DNA of 64,000 bases. It comes from Salipiger bermudensis (GTDB taxonomy: Bacteria; Pseudomonadota; Alphaproteobacteria; Rhodobacterales; Rhodobacteraceae). The stretch spans positions 558,001-622,000 of the forward strand of contig NZ_JAHVIA010000002.1 in the NCBI RefSeq assembly GCF_019801965.1. Direction: 5' to 3'. The notes under the pieces are model-generated. The model was given only the letters and a program-made list of their open reading frames with translations, ran no database searches and was not told the origin of the DNA. Both the position numbers and the translations under genes were made by a program. Shown here piece after piece: positions 1-8,705 of the stretch; positions within the stretch are counted from its first letter, which is position 1; each line of letters begins with the position of its first letter.

Positions 1-207
1 CTCGTCGAGGAGCATATCTTCGCCGAGCTGATCGAGGCGGTGATGCTGGCCTTCGCCGCCGAGAACGAGGCCAGGATGCGCGCCATGGTGGCGGCGAAGG
101 ACAACGTCTCCGAGAGCCTGCAGGAGATGATCGGCGAGGCCCGCCGCCTGCGCCAGGAGGACATCACCCAGGAGATCACCGAGCTGGCCACCAGCAGCCT
201 GGTCTGA
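1..207 (+). CDS. atpG: ATP synthase gamma subunit, C-terminal part (probably N-type ATPase AtpG)
   Basis: This is the last 68 codons of a gene that begins before the window. The helical tail carries the pattern ENEARMRAM...ITQEITEL, which matches the C-terminal helix of F-type ATPase gamma subunits, the rotor shaft inside the F1 head. In ordinary F1 operons gamma is followed by the beta gene. Here it is followed by nagA, so gamma is the last subunit gene. That is the arrangement of the alternative Na+-translocating N-ATPase operons (atpDCQRBEFAG). The gamma family assignment is good. The N-ATPase assignment is inferred from gene order and cannot be confirmed without the upstream genes. Confidence 0.7.
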   Translation, partial: LVEEHIFAELIEAVMLAFAAENEARMRAMVAAKDNVSESLQEMIGEARRLRQEDITQEITELATSSLV

Positions 208-268
208 GCTGCCCATTGCAGCCGCCGCACGGCTTTCCTAGGGTCGCGCCAGACCTGTCTCAGCGCGG

Positions 269-1408
269 ATGACCATGACCGACATCACCTATCGCGGCGG
301 CCCGATCTTCGACGGCCAGCGCCTGCTGCACGGTTTCGCCCTGCGCTGCTCCGAGGGCCGCGTGGCGGCGCTGGCCCCCGAGGTCGCGCTTGCGCCGCTC
401 GGAGAGATCGTCGATCTCGACGGCGACCTGCTGGCGCCGGGCTATGTCGACCTGCAGGTCAATGGCGGCGGCGGGGTGATGGTCAATGACGGCCCCAGCG
501 TGGCGGATCTCTCGACCATCGCGGCGGCCCACCGCCGGCTCGGCAGCACCACCATCCTGCCCACGCTGATCACCGACACGCCCGAACGCAGCCGCGCCGC
601 CATCGAGGCGGTGGCGCAGGCCGTGGCCGAGGGCGTGCCGGGCATCGGCGGGTTGCATCTCGAGGGCCCGCATCTGGCGCTGTCGCGCAAGGGTGCCCAT
701 GACGGTGCGCTGATCCGCCCGATGGGCGAGGCCGATCTCGAAATGCTCTGCGATGCCGCCCGCCGCCTGCCGGTGCTGAAAGTGACCATCGCCCCGGAGA
801 GCACCACCGAGGCGCAGGTCTCAGCCCTCGCCGAGGCCGGTGCGCTGGTCTCGCTCGGCCATACCGATGCCGATTACGACACCTGCCGCGCCTATGCCCG
901 CGCCGGCGCCCGCTGCGTGACGCATCTGTTCAACGCCATGTCCGGCCTCGACAAGCGCGCGCCCGGCGTGGTCGGTGCCGCCCTCGCCACCGGGGGGCTT
1001 GCGGCGGGGCTGATCGTCGATGGCGTCCACGTGCACCCGGCCGCCATGCGCATTGCCCTAGCGGCCAAGCCCGAGGGGATCTTCCTTGTCACCGATGCCA
1101 TGGCCGTGGCCGGCACCGAGGCCAAGAGCTTCCGGCTCAACGGCCGCGAGATCACCCGCGCCGAGGGCCGCCTCGTGCTGGAGGACGGCACGCTGGCCGG
1201 GGCCGATCTCGACCTCACCCGCGCCATCACCCTGCTCGTCAGAGAGCTGGACCTGCCGCTCGAGCGGGCCCTCGCGATGGCAAGCTCGATCCCGGCGCGG
1301 CTGGCAAACATGCCGGAAACCGTCGGCACGATCACCGAAGGCGGCTCCGCCGACATCCTGCGCCTCAAACAAACCGATCAGGGCCTGCAGCTCATCGCCC
1401 CGCTCTGA
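269..1408 (+). CDS. nagA: N-acetylglucosamine-6-phosphate deacetylase
   Basis: Removes acetate from N-acetylglucosamine-6-phosphate in the cytoplasm, a step in amino-sugar catabolism and cell-wall recycling. The 379-residue length is normal. Visible family motifs are GYVDLQVNGGGG near residue 58, LEGPHL with the metal-binding Glu near 132, LGHTD with His near 198, THLFNAM with His near 219, and VTDAM with the catalytic Asp near 276. The start may be the ATG at 269 or the one at 275; neither has a strong ribosome-binding site. No nagB, nagK or transport gene lies beside it, so it appears to be a stand-alone copy between the ATPase operon and a convergent aminotransferase. Confidence 0.93.
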   Translation: MTMTDITYRGGPIFDGQRLLHGFALRCSEGRVAALAPEVALAPLGEIVDLDGDLLAPGYVDLQVNGGGGVMVNDGPSVADLSTIAAAHRRLGSTTILPTLITDTPERSRAAIEAVAQAVAEGVPGIGGLHLEGPHLALSRKGAHDGALIRPMGEADLEMLCDAARRLPVLKVTIAPESTTEAQVSALAEAGALVSLGHTDADYDTCRAYARAGARCVTHLFNAMSGLDKRAPGVVGAALATGGLAAGLIVDGVHVHPAAMRIALAAKPEGIFLVTDAMAVAGTEAKSFRLNGREITRAEGRLVLEDGTLAGADLDLTRAITLLVRELDLPLERALAMASSIPARLANMPETVGTITEGGSADILRLKQTDQGLQLIAPL

Positions 1409-1420
1409 CCAGCCCAGACA

Positions 1421-1457
1421 AGAAAAGGGCGCCAAGCGAACCGCACGCCTGACGCCC
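1421..1457 (-). terminator. Probable terminator of the aminotransferase transcript
   Basis: Arms 1427-1438 and 1446-1457 pair over 12 bp with two G-U wobbles around a 7-nt loop. Read on the minus strand, the stem is followed by TTTTCTT. It lies between the convergent nagA and aminotransferase genes, on the far side of a dispersed repeat. Confidence 0.55.
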
Positions 1458-1512
1458 CTGTCTTCTTCTGGCCAGAAATATCCCGGGGGTCCGGGGGCAG
1501 CGCCCCCGGTCC
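1457..1512 (+). repeat. Dispersed intergenic repeat, copy 1
   Basis: A box reading TCTTCTTCTGGCCAGAAATA is followed by CCCGGGGG and then a hairpin with arms CCGGGGGC and GCCCCCGG around the loop AGC. The same two-part design occurs near 33701, 44577, 44762 and 52895. It sits between convergent genes, so it may also help end transcription. Confidence 0.7.
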
Positions 1513-1544
1513 GGTGTTCTCAGCCCAGAGCGACCTCAGTCGCC

Positions 1545-2927
1545 TCAGAGCATGCCTTCCGATTTCGCCCAATCGAGCGCCCGGTCGAGCGCGCGTCCGA
1601 AGCGGGCGAGGATCTCGGTCAGGTCGGCCTCGGTGACGATCAGCGGCGGGCAGAAGGCCACCGTCTCGTAGACGTTGCGCACGATCAGCCCCTCTTCGGC
1701 GCAGAGCGCCACCACCTTGGCCGCCATCGAGCCCGCCGGCTCGAAGGCCTCGCGGGTGTCGCGGTTCTTGGCCAGCTCGACGCCCGCGATCAGGCCGACG
1801 CCGCGCACTTCGCCGACCAGCGGGTGATCTGCGAACTTGCGCAGACCGTCCTGGAACATCGGCTCGAGGCGCTCGGCATTGCCCATCAGATCCTTCTCTT
1901 CGATGATCTTCAGGTTCTCGAGGCCGACGGCGCAGGCGACCGGGTGGCCCGAGCCGGTGAAGCCGTGGCCGAAGGTGCCGAGCTTGGCGGTGTTGTCGGC
2001 GATGGCGTCATAGACCTTGTCGTTCACCACGATGGCGGCGAGCGGCATGTAGGAGGAGGTTAGCTGCTTCGAGGTCACGAGGATGTCGGGGGTGAAGCCG
2101 AAGCGCTCGCAGCCGAAGGGCTTGCCGGTGCGGCCGAAGCCGTTGATGACCTCGTCGGCCACCAGCAGGATGTCGTATTTCTTGCAGATCTCGGCAACGC
2201 CCGGCCAGTAGCCCTCGGGCGGCACCATGACGCCGCCGGCGCCCATGACGGGCTCGCCGATGAAGGCGCCGATGGTCTCGGGGCCCTCGGCGAGGATGGT
2301 GTCCTCGAGCTCCTTGAGCAGGCGCGCGGTGAACTCGGCCTCGGTCTCGCCTTCCTCGGCGAACTTCCAGTAATGCGGCGTGGTCAGGTGGGTGACCGGG
2401 ATCGCCGGAAGGTCGAAATCCTTCTGGTTCGCCGGCAGGCCGGTGAGCGAGCCCGAGGCGATGGTGATGCCGTGATAGGCCTTGTTGCGCGACAGGAACT
2501 TCTTCTTCTCCGGCCGGCCAAGGCCGTTGTTGAGGAACCAGACCATCTTGACGACGGTGTCGTTGGCCTCGGAGCCGGAATTGGTGAAGAACACCTTGTT
2601 GAGCCCTTCCGGGGTCATCTCGACGAGCTTCTCGGCGAGGCGGATCGACGGCTCGTGCGACTTGTGCGCGAAGGTGTGGTAGTAGGGCAGCTTCTTGAGC
2701 TGCTCGTAGGCCACATCCGCGAGACGGGTCTCGGAGAAGCCCACGGCGACCGACCACAGCCCGGCCAGCGCCTCGTAATATTCCTTGCCCTCGGTGTCGT
2801 AGACCTTGGCGCCGTCGCCATGGCTCATGATCATCGGACCCTTTTCCTCGTGCAGGCGCATGTTGGTGTAGGGGTGCATCGTGTAGGCGATGTCGGCGGC
2901 GTGAAGCGAGTTCGGACGCTGGTTCAT
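1545..2927 (-). CDS. Class III (omega) aminotransferase
   Basis: A PLP-dependent aminotransferase of the acetylornithine/omega-transaminase family (460 residues), moving an amino group from an amine or omega-amino acid to a keto acid such as pyruvate. Motifs in order are TNSGSEAND (phosphate-binding turn), AYHG, GEPVMGAGGV, VADEVINGFGRTG (Asp that holds the PLP ring nitrogen) and VTSKQLTS with the Schiff-base lysine. The ATG at 2927 is preferred because GGAG lies 7 nt upstream and the family N-terminus starts there; an in-frame GTG at 3017 adds 30 unlikely residues. It follows the M20 deacylase after 132 nt, so it may be the last gene of the leftward operon. The specific substrate cannot be read from the sequence. 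Confidence 0.88.
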   Translation of the reverse strand: MNQRPNSLHAADIAYTMHPYTNMRLHEEKGPMIMSHGDGAKVYDTEGKEYYEALAGLWSVAVGFSETRLADVAYEQLKKLPYYHTFAHKSHEPSIRLAEKLVEMTPEGLNKVFFTNSGSEANDTVVKMVWFLNNGLGRPEKKKFLSRNKAYHGITIASGSLTGLPANQKDFDLPAIPVTHLTTPHYWKFAEEGETEAEFTARLLKELEDTILAEGPETIGAFIGEPVMGAGGVMVPPEGYWPGVAEICKKYDILLVADEVINGFGRTGKPFGCERFGFTPDILVTSKQLTSSYMPLAAIVVNDKVYDAIADNTAKLGTFGHGFTGSGHPVACAVGLENLKIIEEKDLMGNAERLEPMFQDGLRKFADHPLVGEVRGVGLIAGVELAKNRDTREAFEPAGSMAAKVVALCAEEGLIVRNVYETVAFCPPLIVTEADLTEILARFGRALDRALDWAKSEGML

Positions 2928-3059
2928 GTCGGTCTCCGTGTTGGCAGTGGCCCCCGCAGGGCCTGAGGTTTCGGTTGGGGAGAAGGCCGCGGGAGACTCA
3001 GGTCCCCGTCGGCGCACAGTTAAGATGACTTTGGGTCAAAGGTCACGGGGAGAATTTGA

Positions 3060-4343
3060 TCAAATTTCCTCCAGCCCGCACCATTCCGCGATAAACAGCG
3101 CGATCGTGCCGGTCACGCGCTTTACCGAGGACAGTTTCACCCGCTCGTCGAAGCCGTGGATGGCCTCGGAATAGGGGCCGTAGACGAGGCAAGGGGTCTC
3201 GCCGTAGATCACGAAGACCCTGCCGTCGAGATAGCCCGGCGTGACGAAGCTCTCGAGCGGCTTGGCGTAGCTCGACATGTGGGCGCGGGCGAGGGTCTCC
3301 TCGGCGGCGCTGCCTTCCTCGAGCACGTAGCCCTCGGCGAAGAAGCCGTTGAAGATGACCTGCGGCGGATTGTTGGCGAGGAACGGGATGCCGTCGGACA
3401 CGCGGCGCAGGTGATCCTCGATCTCGCGCGCCGCGTCGGCGGCCTTGATGCCGGGATAGAGCGCGATGCGGCAGTCGAACTCGCACCATGCCGGCACCGA
3501 CGAAGCCCAGTCGCCGCCGGCGATCTTGCCGACATTGAAATTGATCGGGTGGTCGAGCTCTTCGAAGTAGCGGTGCTCGCCCTTCTGCGCGTTCCATGCC
3601 TCCTCGAGCGCGCGCAGCCCCCTGATGAGCTCGTAGGCGGCCTCGATGGCGTTGGCGCCGGAGCCCGCTTCGCGCACATGCACCGGCGCGCCCTGCACCC
3701 GGACGCGGAACCACAGCACGCCGGTATTGGCGCGCACCAGCATGTCGTCCTCGGGCTCGGGGATGATCGCGGCGTCGGCGTTGTAGCCGCGCAGCAGCGC
3801 CGCCAGCGCACCGTTGCCGGTACATTCCTCCTCGACCACCGATTGCTGGTAGAGCGTGGCGGCGGGGCGGTAGCCGAGGCGCTTGAGCGCATCGACGGCA
3901 AAGATGTTGGCGGCGATGCCGGCCTTCATGTCGGCGATGCCGCGGCCATAGAGCCAGTCGCCCTCGCGGCGCGGCTCGAAGGGCGGCGAGGACCACATGT
4001 CGAGCGGCCCGGCGGGGACAACATCCACATGGCCGTTCAGGACCAGCGACTTTCCGGTCTCCTCGCGCGGGCGCATGGTGCCCACCACGTTGATGGCGTT
4101 GGAATAGTCGACCTCGACCGGCGAGAAGCCGGGGTGGTGCTTGATGTCGTCGACCTCGATGGTCCAGCGGTCCATCGCGTAGCCGCGCGCCTTCAGTTCG
4201 TCATGCAGGAAATCCTGCGCCGTGGCTTCCTGTCCCCGCAGGGACGGGTAGCGGCCGAGCGTTTCGGTGAAGGCGATCTGCTCCTCGAAGCCGTCCTCGA
4301 CGGCGGCGAGGATCTTCTGGGTCAGCTCGGGCGAGAGGGTCAT
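3060..4343 (-). CDS. M20-family metallo-deacylase (ArgE/DapE-like)
   Basis: A 427-residue cytoplasmic zinc hydrolase of the M20 family, which cleaves N-acyl groups from amino acids (ArgE, DapE, related deacylases). The metal site is visible as GHVDVV (His and Asp), GRGIADMKAG (bridging Asp), VVEEECTGNG (catalytic Glu pair) and a C-terminal EAIHGFDE (His). The dimerisation (lid) domain lies between about residues 200 and 320. The start codon overlaps the stop of the preceding gene by 4 nt (ATGA), so the two are probably translationally coupled. Together with the acetylpolyamine-hydrolase homologue and the amidase it suggests a pathway that strips acyl or amide groups from an imported compound. 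ArgE itself is less likely because no arginine genes are nearby. Confidence 0.85.
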   Translation of the reverse strand: MTLSPELTQKILAAVEDGFEEQIAFTETLGRYPSLRGQEATAQDFLHDELKARGYAMDRWTIEVDDIKHHPGFSPVEVDYSNAINVVGTMRPREETGKSLVLNGHVDVVPAGPLDMWSSPPFEPRREGDWLYGRGIADMKAGIAANIFAVDALKRLGYRPAATLYQQSVVEEECTGNGALAALLRGYNADAAIIPEPEDDMLVRANTGVLWFRVRVQGAPVHVREAGSGANAIEAAYELIRGLRALEEAWNAQKGEHRYFEELDHPINFNVGKIAGGDWASSVPAWCEFDCRIALYPGIKAADAAREIEDHLRRVSDGIPFLANNPPQVIFNGFFAEGYVLEEGSAAEETLARAHMSSYAKPLESFVTPGYLDGRVFVIYGETPCLVYGPYSEAIHGFDERVKLSSVKRVTGTIALFIAEWCGLEEI

Positions 4344-5368
4344 TTGCCGCGCCCCAGGAACCCTTCCATGAACGACACCAGCGAGGTGGTGAGATCTTCG
4401 GAGAGGTAACCGCCTTCCTGCACGATCACCGTGGGATAGCCCGCAGCGGCGATCATCTCGCCGGCGCGACGGAAGCCGTCCCAGCTGATCTGCATGCCAA
4501 GGAGCGGGTCCTTCTCATGCGCGTCGAGCCCGAGGCTCAGCATCAGCGCGCCGGGCTTGAAGGCGGCGATCTTCTCGAGCGCCTCGGCGATGGTCTCGAG
4601 CCAGACCGCGTCGGTGGTGCTGCGGGGCAGGGGGTAGTTGGTGTTGAAGCCCGCGCCGGCGCCGGCGCCGGTCTCGTGCGCGTAGCCCACGAAGAACGGG
4701 TAGTAGGTCTCAGGATCGGCATGAACCGAGATCGTCATCACGTCGTCGCGCTCGTAGAAGATCGCCTGCGTGCCGTTGCCGTGATGCACGTCGATGTCGA
4801 GCGTCGCGACCTTGGCGTGCTGTGTGCGCAGGCGTGCGGCGGCGACGGCGGAATTGTTCATCATGCAATGGCCGGCGGCCATGTCGGCGGAGCTGTGGTG
4901 GCCAGCGGGGCGGCAAAGCGCGTAGGCCGCAGGGTCGCCCGCGAGCACCGCGTCAGCCGCGGCCACGGCGCAATCGGCGGCACGGCGCGAGGCGACCCAG
5001 GTGTGCGGCCCGATCGGGGCCGAGGTGTCGCCCATGTGCCAGCCGGCGCGGCCCACGATGCTTGTCGGGTAGGTGGCGAAGCCGCGCTGCGCGAAGACGT
5101 TCGGCACGACCTCGGGGCCGGCGTTCGGAAGCGCCTGCCAGTCGTCCCATGCGGTTTCGAGGAAGGTGAGGAAGGCATCGGTATGCACCGCCTCGAGCGC
5201 CGCGCGCGGCGCCTCGGGCGGCTCGGTGGTGGCGAGGCCGAGCTGATCGAGACCGGCCTTCAGCAGGGTGGCGCGCTCGGCCTGCTCGGCGTTGCGCAGG
5301 ATCTTGCCGTGGGTCAGGCGAAACACCGGATCGTGGCGCTCGGTTTCGGGGGCGTAGAAACACTTCAT
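4340..5368 (-). CDS. Acetylpolyamine amidohydrolase / histone-deacetylase superfamily enzyme
   Basis: This 342-residue protein belongs to the arginase/deacetylase fold family and resembles acetylpolyamine amidohydrolase of Mycoplana ramosa in length and motif spacing. It has CRPAGHH (the His-His charge relay), DIDVHHGNGTQ (zinc-binding Asp and His), SLGLDAHEKDP (second zinc Asp) and QEGGY with the transition-state Tyr. The zinc enzyme would release acetate from N-acetylated polyamines or similar amides. It overlaps both neighbours, by 1 nt (TGATG) with the regulator upstream and by 4 nt with the M20 gene downstream, so all three are one operon. The family is clear; the actual substrate is inferred. 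Confidence 0.87.
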   Translation of the reverse strand: MKCFYAPETERHDPVFRLTHGKILRNAEQAERATLLKAGLDQLGLATTEPPEAPRAALEAVHTDAFLTFLETAWDDWQALPNAGPEVVPNVFAQRGFATYPTSIVGRAGWHMGDTSAPIGPHTWVASRRAADCAVAAADAVLAGDPAAYALCRPAGHHSSADMAAGHCMMNNSAVAAARLRTQHAKVATLDIDVHHGNGTQAIFYERDDVMTISVHADPETYYPFFVGYAHETGAGAGAGFNTNYPLPRSTTDAVWLETIAEALEKIAAFKPGALMLSLGLDAHEKDPLLGMQISWDGFRRAGEMIAAAGYPTVIVQEGGYLSEDLTTSLVSFMEGFLGRGK

Positions 5369-6066
5369 CAGTCTTGCTCGTCTTCCATTTTGCGGAACTG
5401 CTCGACGACCAGGTCGCGAGCGACTTCAATGTGGTAGCGCAGCGCCTCCACCGCCTCGGCCTCGTCGTGGCGCAGCAGGGCGTCGAGGATCGGCACGTGG
5501 GTTTCGGCGAGACGCTGGGCGTCATCATAGAGCCGGCCGATCATCATGATCGTCAGCTCGGACTCCATCGCGATCTGCTCGAAGGTGTTGAGGAACTTGG
5601 GGTTGCCCGAGCCGGCGCAGATCAGCCGGTGAAACTGCATGTCGGCCTCGACCTGGGTCAGCATGTCGAAGCCCGGGCCCGCGACGCGGCGCATCTCCTC
5701 GATCTGGCCGATCAGCTTGGCCTCGCTTTCGCCGAGCCCGTCGCGGATCAGGCGGCGCACCGCGGCGCTCTCGATCACCAGCCGGAACTCGTAGAGATTG
5801 CCCAGCTCGCGCGCACTCATAGAGCGCACGAAGAAGCCGCGATTGGGCAGGTAGGTCACCAGGCCGGAATTCTCGAGCAGGCGCGCCGCCTCGCGCACCG
5901 GGGCGCGGCTCACGCCGAGTTGGCGGGCCACCACCGATTCGGACAGCCGCTCTCCCTGCGAGAGCTGGCCGGTCACGATCGCCTTGCTGAGCAGGCGCGC
6001 GACACGCTGAACGAGCCCTTCGCGGTCGAGGGGCCGGAAACCGTCACTGTCTTGCTTTGGGTCCAT
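5368..6066 (-). CDS. GntR-family regulator, FCD (FadR-type) subfamily
   Basis: The N-terminal winged helix (about residues 10-75, with QLGVSRAPVREAARLLENSGLV cut here into QLGVSRAPVREA and LLENSGLV) is followed by an all-helical FCD ligand domain. Asp and His residues in DMQFHRL, ETHVPIL and RYHIEVARD form the usual metal/ligand pocket. Such proteins normally repress a divergent catabolic operon until a carboxylate ligand binds. Here it heads the leftward operon and faces the aldolase/ABC/amidase operon, with a palindromic operator in between. The ATG at 6066 is used; an in-frame GTG at 6087 would add seven residues and neither has a good ribosome-binding site. Confidence 0.87.
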   Translation of the reverse strand: MDPKQDSDGFRPLDREGLVQRVARLLSKAIVTGQLSQGERLSESVVARQLGVSRAPVREAARLLENSGLVTYLPNRGFFVRSMSARELGNLYEFRLVIESAAVRRLIRDGLGESEAKLIGQIEEMRRVAGPGFDMLTQVEADMQFHRLICAGSGNPKFLNTFEQIAMESELTIMMIGRLYDDAQRLAETHVPILDALLRHDEAEAVEALRYHIEVARDLVVEQFRKMEDEQD

Positions 6067-6119
6067 GGGTCCGAGGGTAAAACGCACAAGTTGAGGTCAC
6101 GCTAATTGTAGATTTGGCG

Positions 6120-6131
6120 ATTGTCGACAAT
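6120..6131. promoter_or_regulatory. Palindromic operator for the GntR regulator
   Basis: ATTGTCGACAAT is a perfect 12-bp palindrome in the divergent gap. Its core fits the TTGTNNACAA pattern typical of FCD-type GntR sites. A TTGACC hexamer that could be a -35 element starts 4 nt to the right, so binding would block the rightward promoter. A degenerate half-site (ATTGTAGA) lies at 6105-6112. Confidence 0.6.
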
Positions 6132-6194
6132 TTACTTGACCAAAGGTGCGTCTTTGGCCTTTCTTTGGGCCAAGCGATGAAAAGGACGACTTTG

Positions 6195-6965
6195 ATGCCC
6201 GATGGAGCACCCGCCGACACCGTCACGCAGCTGCGCCGCGATCTTGCCGCGGCCTACCGCCTGATCGCGCATTTCGGCATGGATGACAGCATCTACACCC
6301 ATATCTCGGCGCGCATGCCGGACGGTCCGGGAGGCGAGAAGCGCTTCCTGCTGAACCCCTATGGCCTGCGCTTCGACGAGGTCACCGCGGCCAATCTCGT
6401 CACCGTCGACGAGACCGGCGCGGTGGTCGACGACCCCTACGGCGCCGGCGTGAACGCCGCCGGATTCACCATTCACTCGGCGGTGCACATGGCGCGCCAC
6501 GACGCGGTCTGCGTGCTGCACACCCACACCGTCGCGGGCGTTGCGGTCTCCTCGATCAAGGAGGGGCTGCTGCCGCTGAACCAGTGGTCGGCGCAGTTCT
6601 TCGACCGCATCGCCTTCCACGATTACGAGGGCATCGCGCTGAACCTCGAGGAGCGCGCGCGCATCGTGGCCGATCTTGGCGAGAAGCAGGTCATGCTGCT
6701 GCGCAACCACGGCACGCTGCTGCTCGGTCGCTCGGTCGCCGAGGCGGTGAAGCTGGCGCTAAACCTCGAACGCTCCTGCAAGGCGCAGGTGGCCGCGCTC
6801 GGCATGGGGCTGACGCCGGTTGTGCTGCCCGACGATGTCGCCGAGCACACCGCGAGCCAGTACCAGAAGATGTACGACAAGATGGAGAGCACCCCGGGGA
6901 CCGACCCGGAATGGGCCGCTTTCCTGCGGATGCTGGAGAAGGCCGCGCCCGACTATCTGGGCTGA
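6195..6965 (+). CDS. Class II aldolase/adducin family protein
   Basis: A zinc-dependent aldolase-family protein of 256 residues. The metal site is seen as HTHTVAG in the middle and NHGTLLLG later, with a conserved Ser/His pattern (THISAR) near the N-terminus. Relatives include L-fuculose-phosphate and ribulose-phosphate aldolases/epimerases and many unassigned catabolic enzymes. The ATG at 6195 has AAAGGA 8 nt upstream; the ATG at 6177 has none. It is the first gene of the rightward operon. No kinase is in the cluster to supply a sugar phosphate, so the substrate may be a non-phosphorylated hydroxy-acid. Confidence 0.83.
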   Translation: MPDGAPADTVTQLRRDLAAAYRLIAHFGMDDSIYTHISARMPDGPGGEKRFLLNPYGLRFDEVTAANLVTVDETGAVVDDPYGAGVNAAGFTIHSAVHMARHDAVCVLHTHTVAGVAVSSIKEGLLPLNQWSAQFFDRIAFHDYEGIALNLEERARIVADLGEKQVMLLRNHGTLLLGRSVAEAVKLALNLERSCKAQVAALGMGLTPVVLPDDVAEHTASQYQKMYDKMESTPGTDPEWAAFLRMLEKAAPDYLG

Positions 6966-7055
6966 GGCCGGCAGGCTCCGAACAAGACCATAACCAAGGC
7001 GGTCCGGCCCAGAACCGGACCCATCACCCCCGAAACCAGAACTGACAGGGAAAAC

Positions 7056-8603
7056 ATGAAACATCTCAAAGCGACGACCTTCCTGATCGCTGCCGCCCTC
7101 GCGGCGCCGCTTGCCGCGCAAGAGGCCGGCGGACGGCTCGACATCGTGGTTCAGCCGGAGCCGCCGGGGCTGATGCTCGGCCTCGTGCAGAACGGCCCGA
7201 CCCAGCTGGTTGCCGGCGATATCTACGAGGGCCTGCTGCGCTACGGCACCGACCTGCAGCCGCAGCCCGGACTCGCCGAAAGCTGGGAGATCTCGGACGA
7301 TGGCCTGACCTACACCTTCAAGCTCCAGGAGGGCGTGAAGTGGCACGACGGCGAGGATTTCACCGCCGATGACGTGGTGTTCTCGGCCGATGTCTTCCTG
7401 CGCGAGACCCATGCCCGCCTGCGTGCCTCGCTGGCCTATGTCGAGAGCATCACCGCGCCCGACCCGCTCACCGTGGTGTTCCAGCTGAAGGAGCCCTTCG
7501 GCCCGTTCATCAGCGTTTTCGAGACCGGCACCATGCCGATCGTGCCGAAGCACATCTACGAAGGCACCGACTTCGCCAACAACGAGATGAACGCCACGCC
7601 GATCGGCACCGGTCCGTTCAAGTTCGAAGCCTGGGAGAAGGGCAGCTACATCCACCTCGTGAAGAACGAAGACTATTATGTCGACGGTCTGCCCTATCTC
7701 GACGAGGTCTATTACCGCGTGATCCCGGATGCCGCCGCCCGCGCCGTGGCCTTCGAGACCGGTGAAGTCGACGTGCTGCCCGGCGGCTCGGTCGAGAACT
7801 GGGACGTGCCGCGCCTGACCGAGATGGACAATGTCTGCTCGACCGGCTCGGGCTGGGAATTCTTCGCGCCGCACGCCTGGATGTGGCTCAACAACCGCGA
7901 AGGCCCGACCAGCGACGTGCGCTTCCGCCAGGCGGTGATGTACGCGATGGACCGCGACTTCCAGCGCGACGTGGTGTGGAACGGCTTCGGCAACGTCGCC
8001 ACCGGCCCGGTCTCGTCGAAGACCAACTTCTACTCCGACGACGTGACGATCTATGACCACAACCCCGAGAAGGCGAAAGAGCTGCTCGAGGAAATGGGCT
8101 ATGACGGCGAAGAGGTCCGCCTGCTGCCGCTGCCCTATGGCGAGACCTGGCAGCGCTGGGCCGAGGCCATCCGCCAGAACCTGAGCGAGGTCGGCATCAA
8201 CGTGTCGATCGACAGCACCGACGTGGCCGGCTGGAACGAGAAGACCTCGCAGTGGGACTACGACATGGCCTTCACCTATCTCTACCAGTACGGCGATCCC
8301 GCGCTGGGCGTGTCGCGCAACTACACCGCCGACCGCATCCAGAAGGGCAGCCCGTGGAACAACGTCGAGGGCTACGATAACCCCGAGCTCGACGCCAAGT
8401 GGTTCGCCGCCGCGACGATGATCTCGCCGGAAGAGCGTCAGGCCGCCTATGACGAGATCCAGAAGGAGATCGTCGATGACGTGCCCGTCGCCTGGCTGCT
8501 CGAGCTCGAGTTTCCGACCATCTACCGTTGCGACATCAAGGACCTCGTGACCACCGGCATCGGTGTCAACGATGGCCCGCGCAACGCCTGGATCGAGAAG
8601 TAA
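7056..8603 (+). CDS. ABC transporter substrate-binding protein (peptide/opine family 5)
   Basis: A 515-residue periplasmic solute-binding protein of SBP family 5 (DppA/OppA/NikA type). A signal peptide with cleavage near AAQEA (about residue 22) is followed by the typical GLVQNGPTQL, GDIYEGLLRYG and YTFKLQEGVKWHDGEDFTAD segments and the hinge-region TSDVRFRQAVMYAMDR. It has no lipobox, so it is soluble. It would capture a peptide-like or opine-like solute and hand it to the two permeases encoded next. A 90-nt gap separates it from the aldolase gene and the operon is presumably continuous. Confidence 0.92.
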   Translation: MKHLKATTFLIAAALAAPLAAQEAGGRLDIVVQPEPPGLMLGLVQNGPTQLVAGDIYEGLLRYGTDLQPQPGLAESWEISDDGLTYTFKLQEGVKWHDGEDFTADDVVFSADVFLRETHARLRASLAYVESITAPDPLTVVFQLKEPFGPFISVFETGTMPIVPKHIYEGTDFANNEMNATPIGTGPFKFEAWEKGSYIHLVKNEDYYVDGLPYLDEVYYRVIPDAAARAVAFETGEVDVLPGGSVENWDVPRLTEMDNVCSTGSGWEFFAPHAWMWLNNREGPTSDVRFRQAVMYAMDRDFQRDVVWNGFGNVATGPVSSKTNFYSDDVTIYDHNPEKAKELLEEMGYDGEEVRLLPLPYGETWQRWAEAIRQNLSEVGINVSIDSTDVAGWNEKTSQWDYDMAFTYLYQYGDPALGVSRNYTADRIQKGSPWNNVEGYDNPELDAKWFAAATMISPEERQAAYDEIQKEIVDDVPVAWLLELEFPTIYRCDIKDLVTTGIGVNDGPRNAWIEK

Positions 8604-8705
8604 CTCCCCTGATCGGGCCGGCTGTCCCTTGGCCGGCCTGACCTCGGAGCGCTGCCCCATCCCCGTGGGTGGCGCTCCGGGAAACTGAATTCCCCCTGAG
8701 GACGC

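Noticed and set aside
3028-3055. GGGTCA-A-AGGTCA direct repeat (nuclear-receptor-like DR1)
   Set aside because: Such elements have no role in bacteria; more likely part of a promoter with TTGACC on the other strand.
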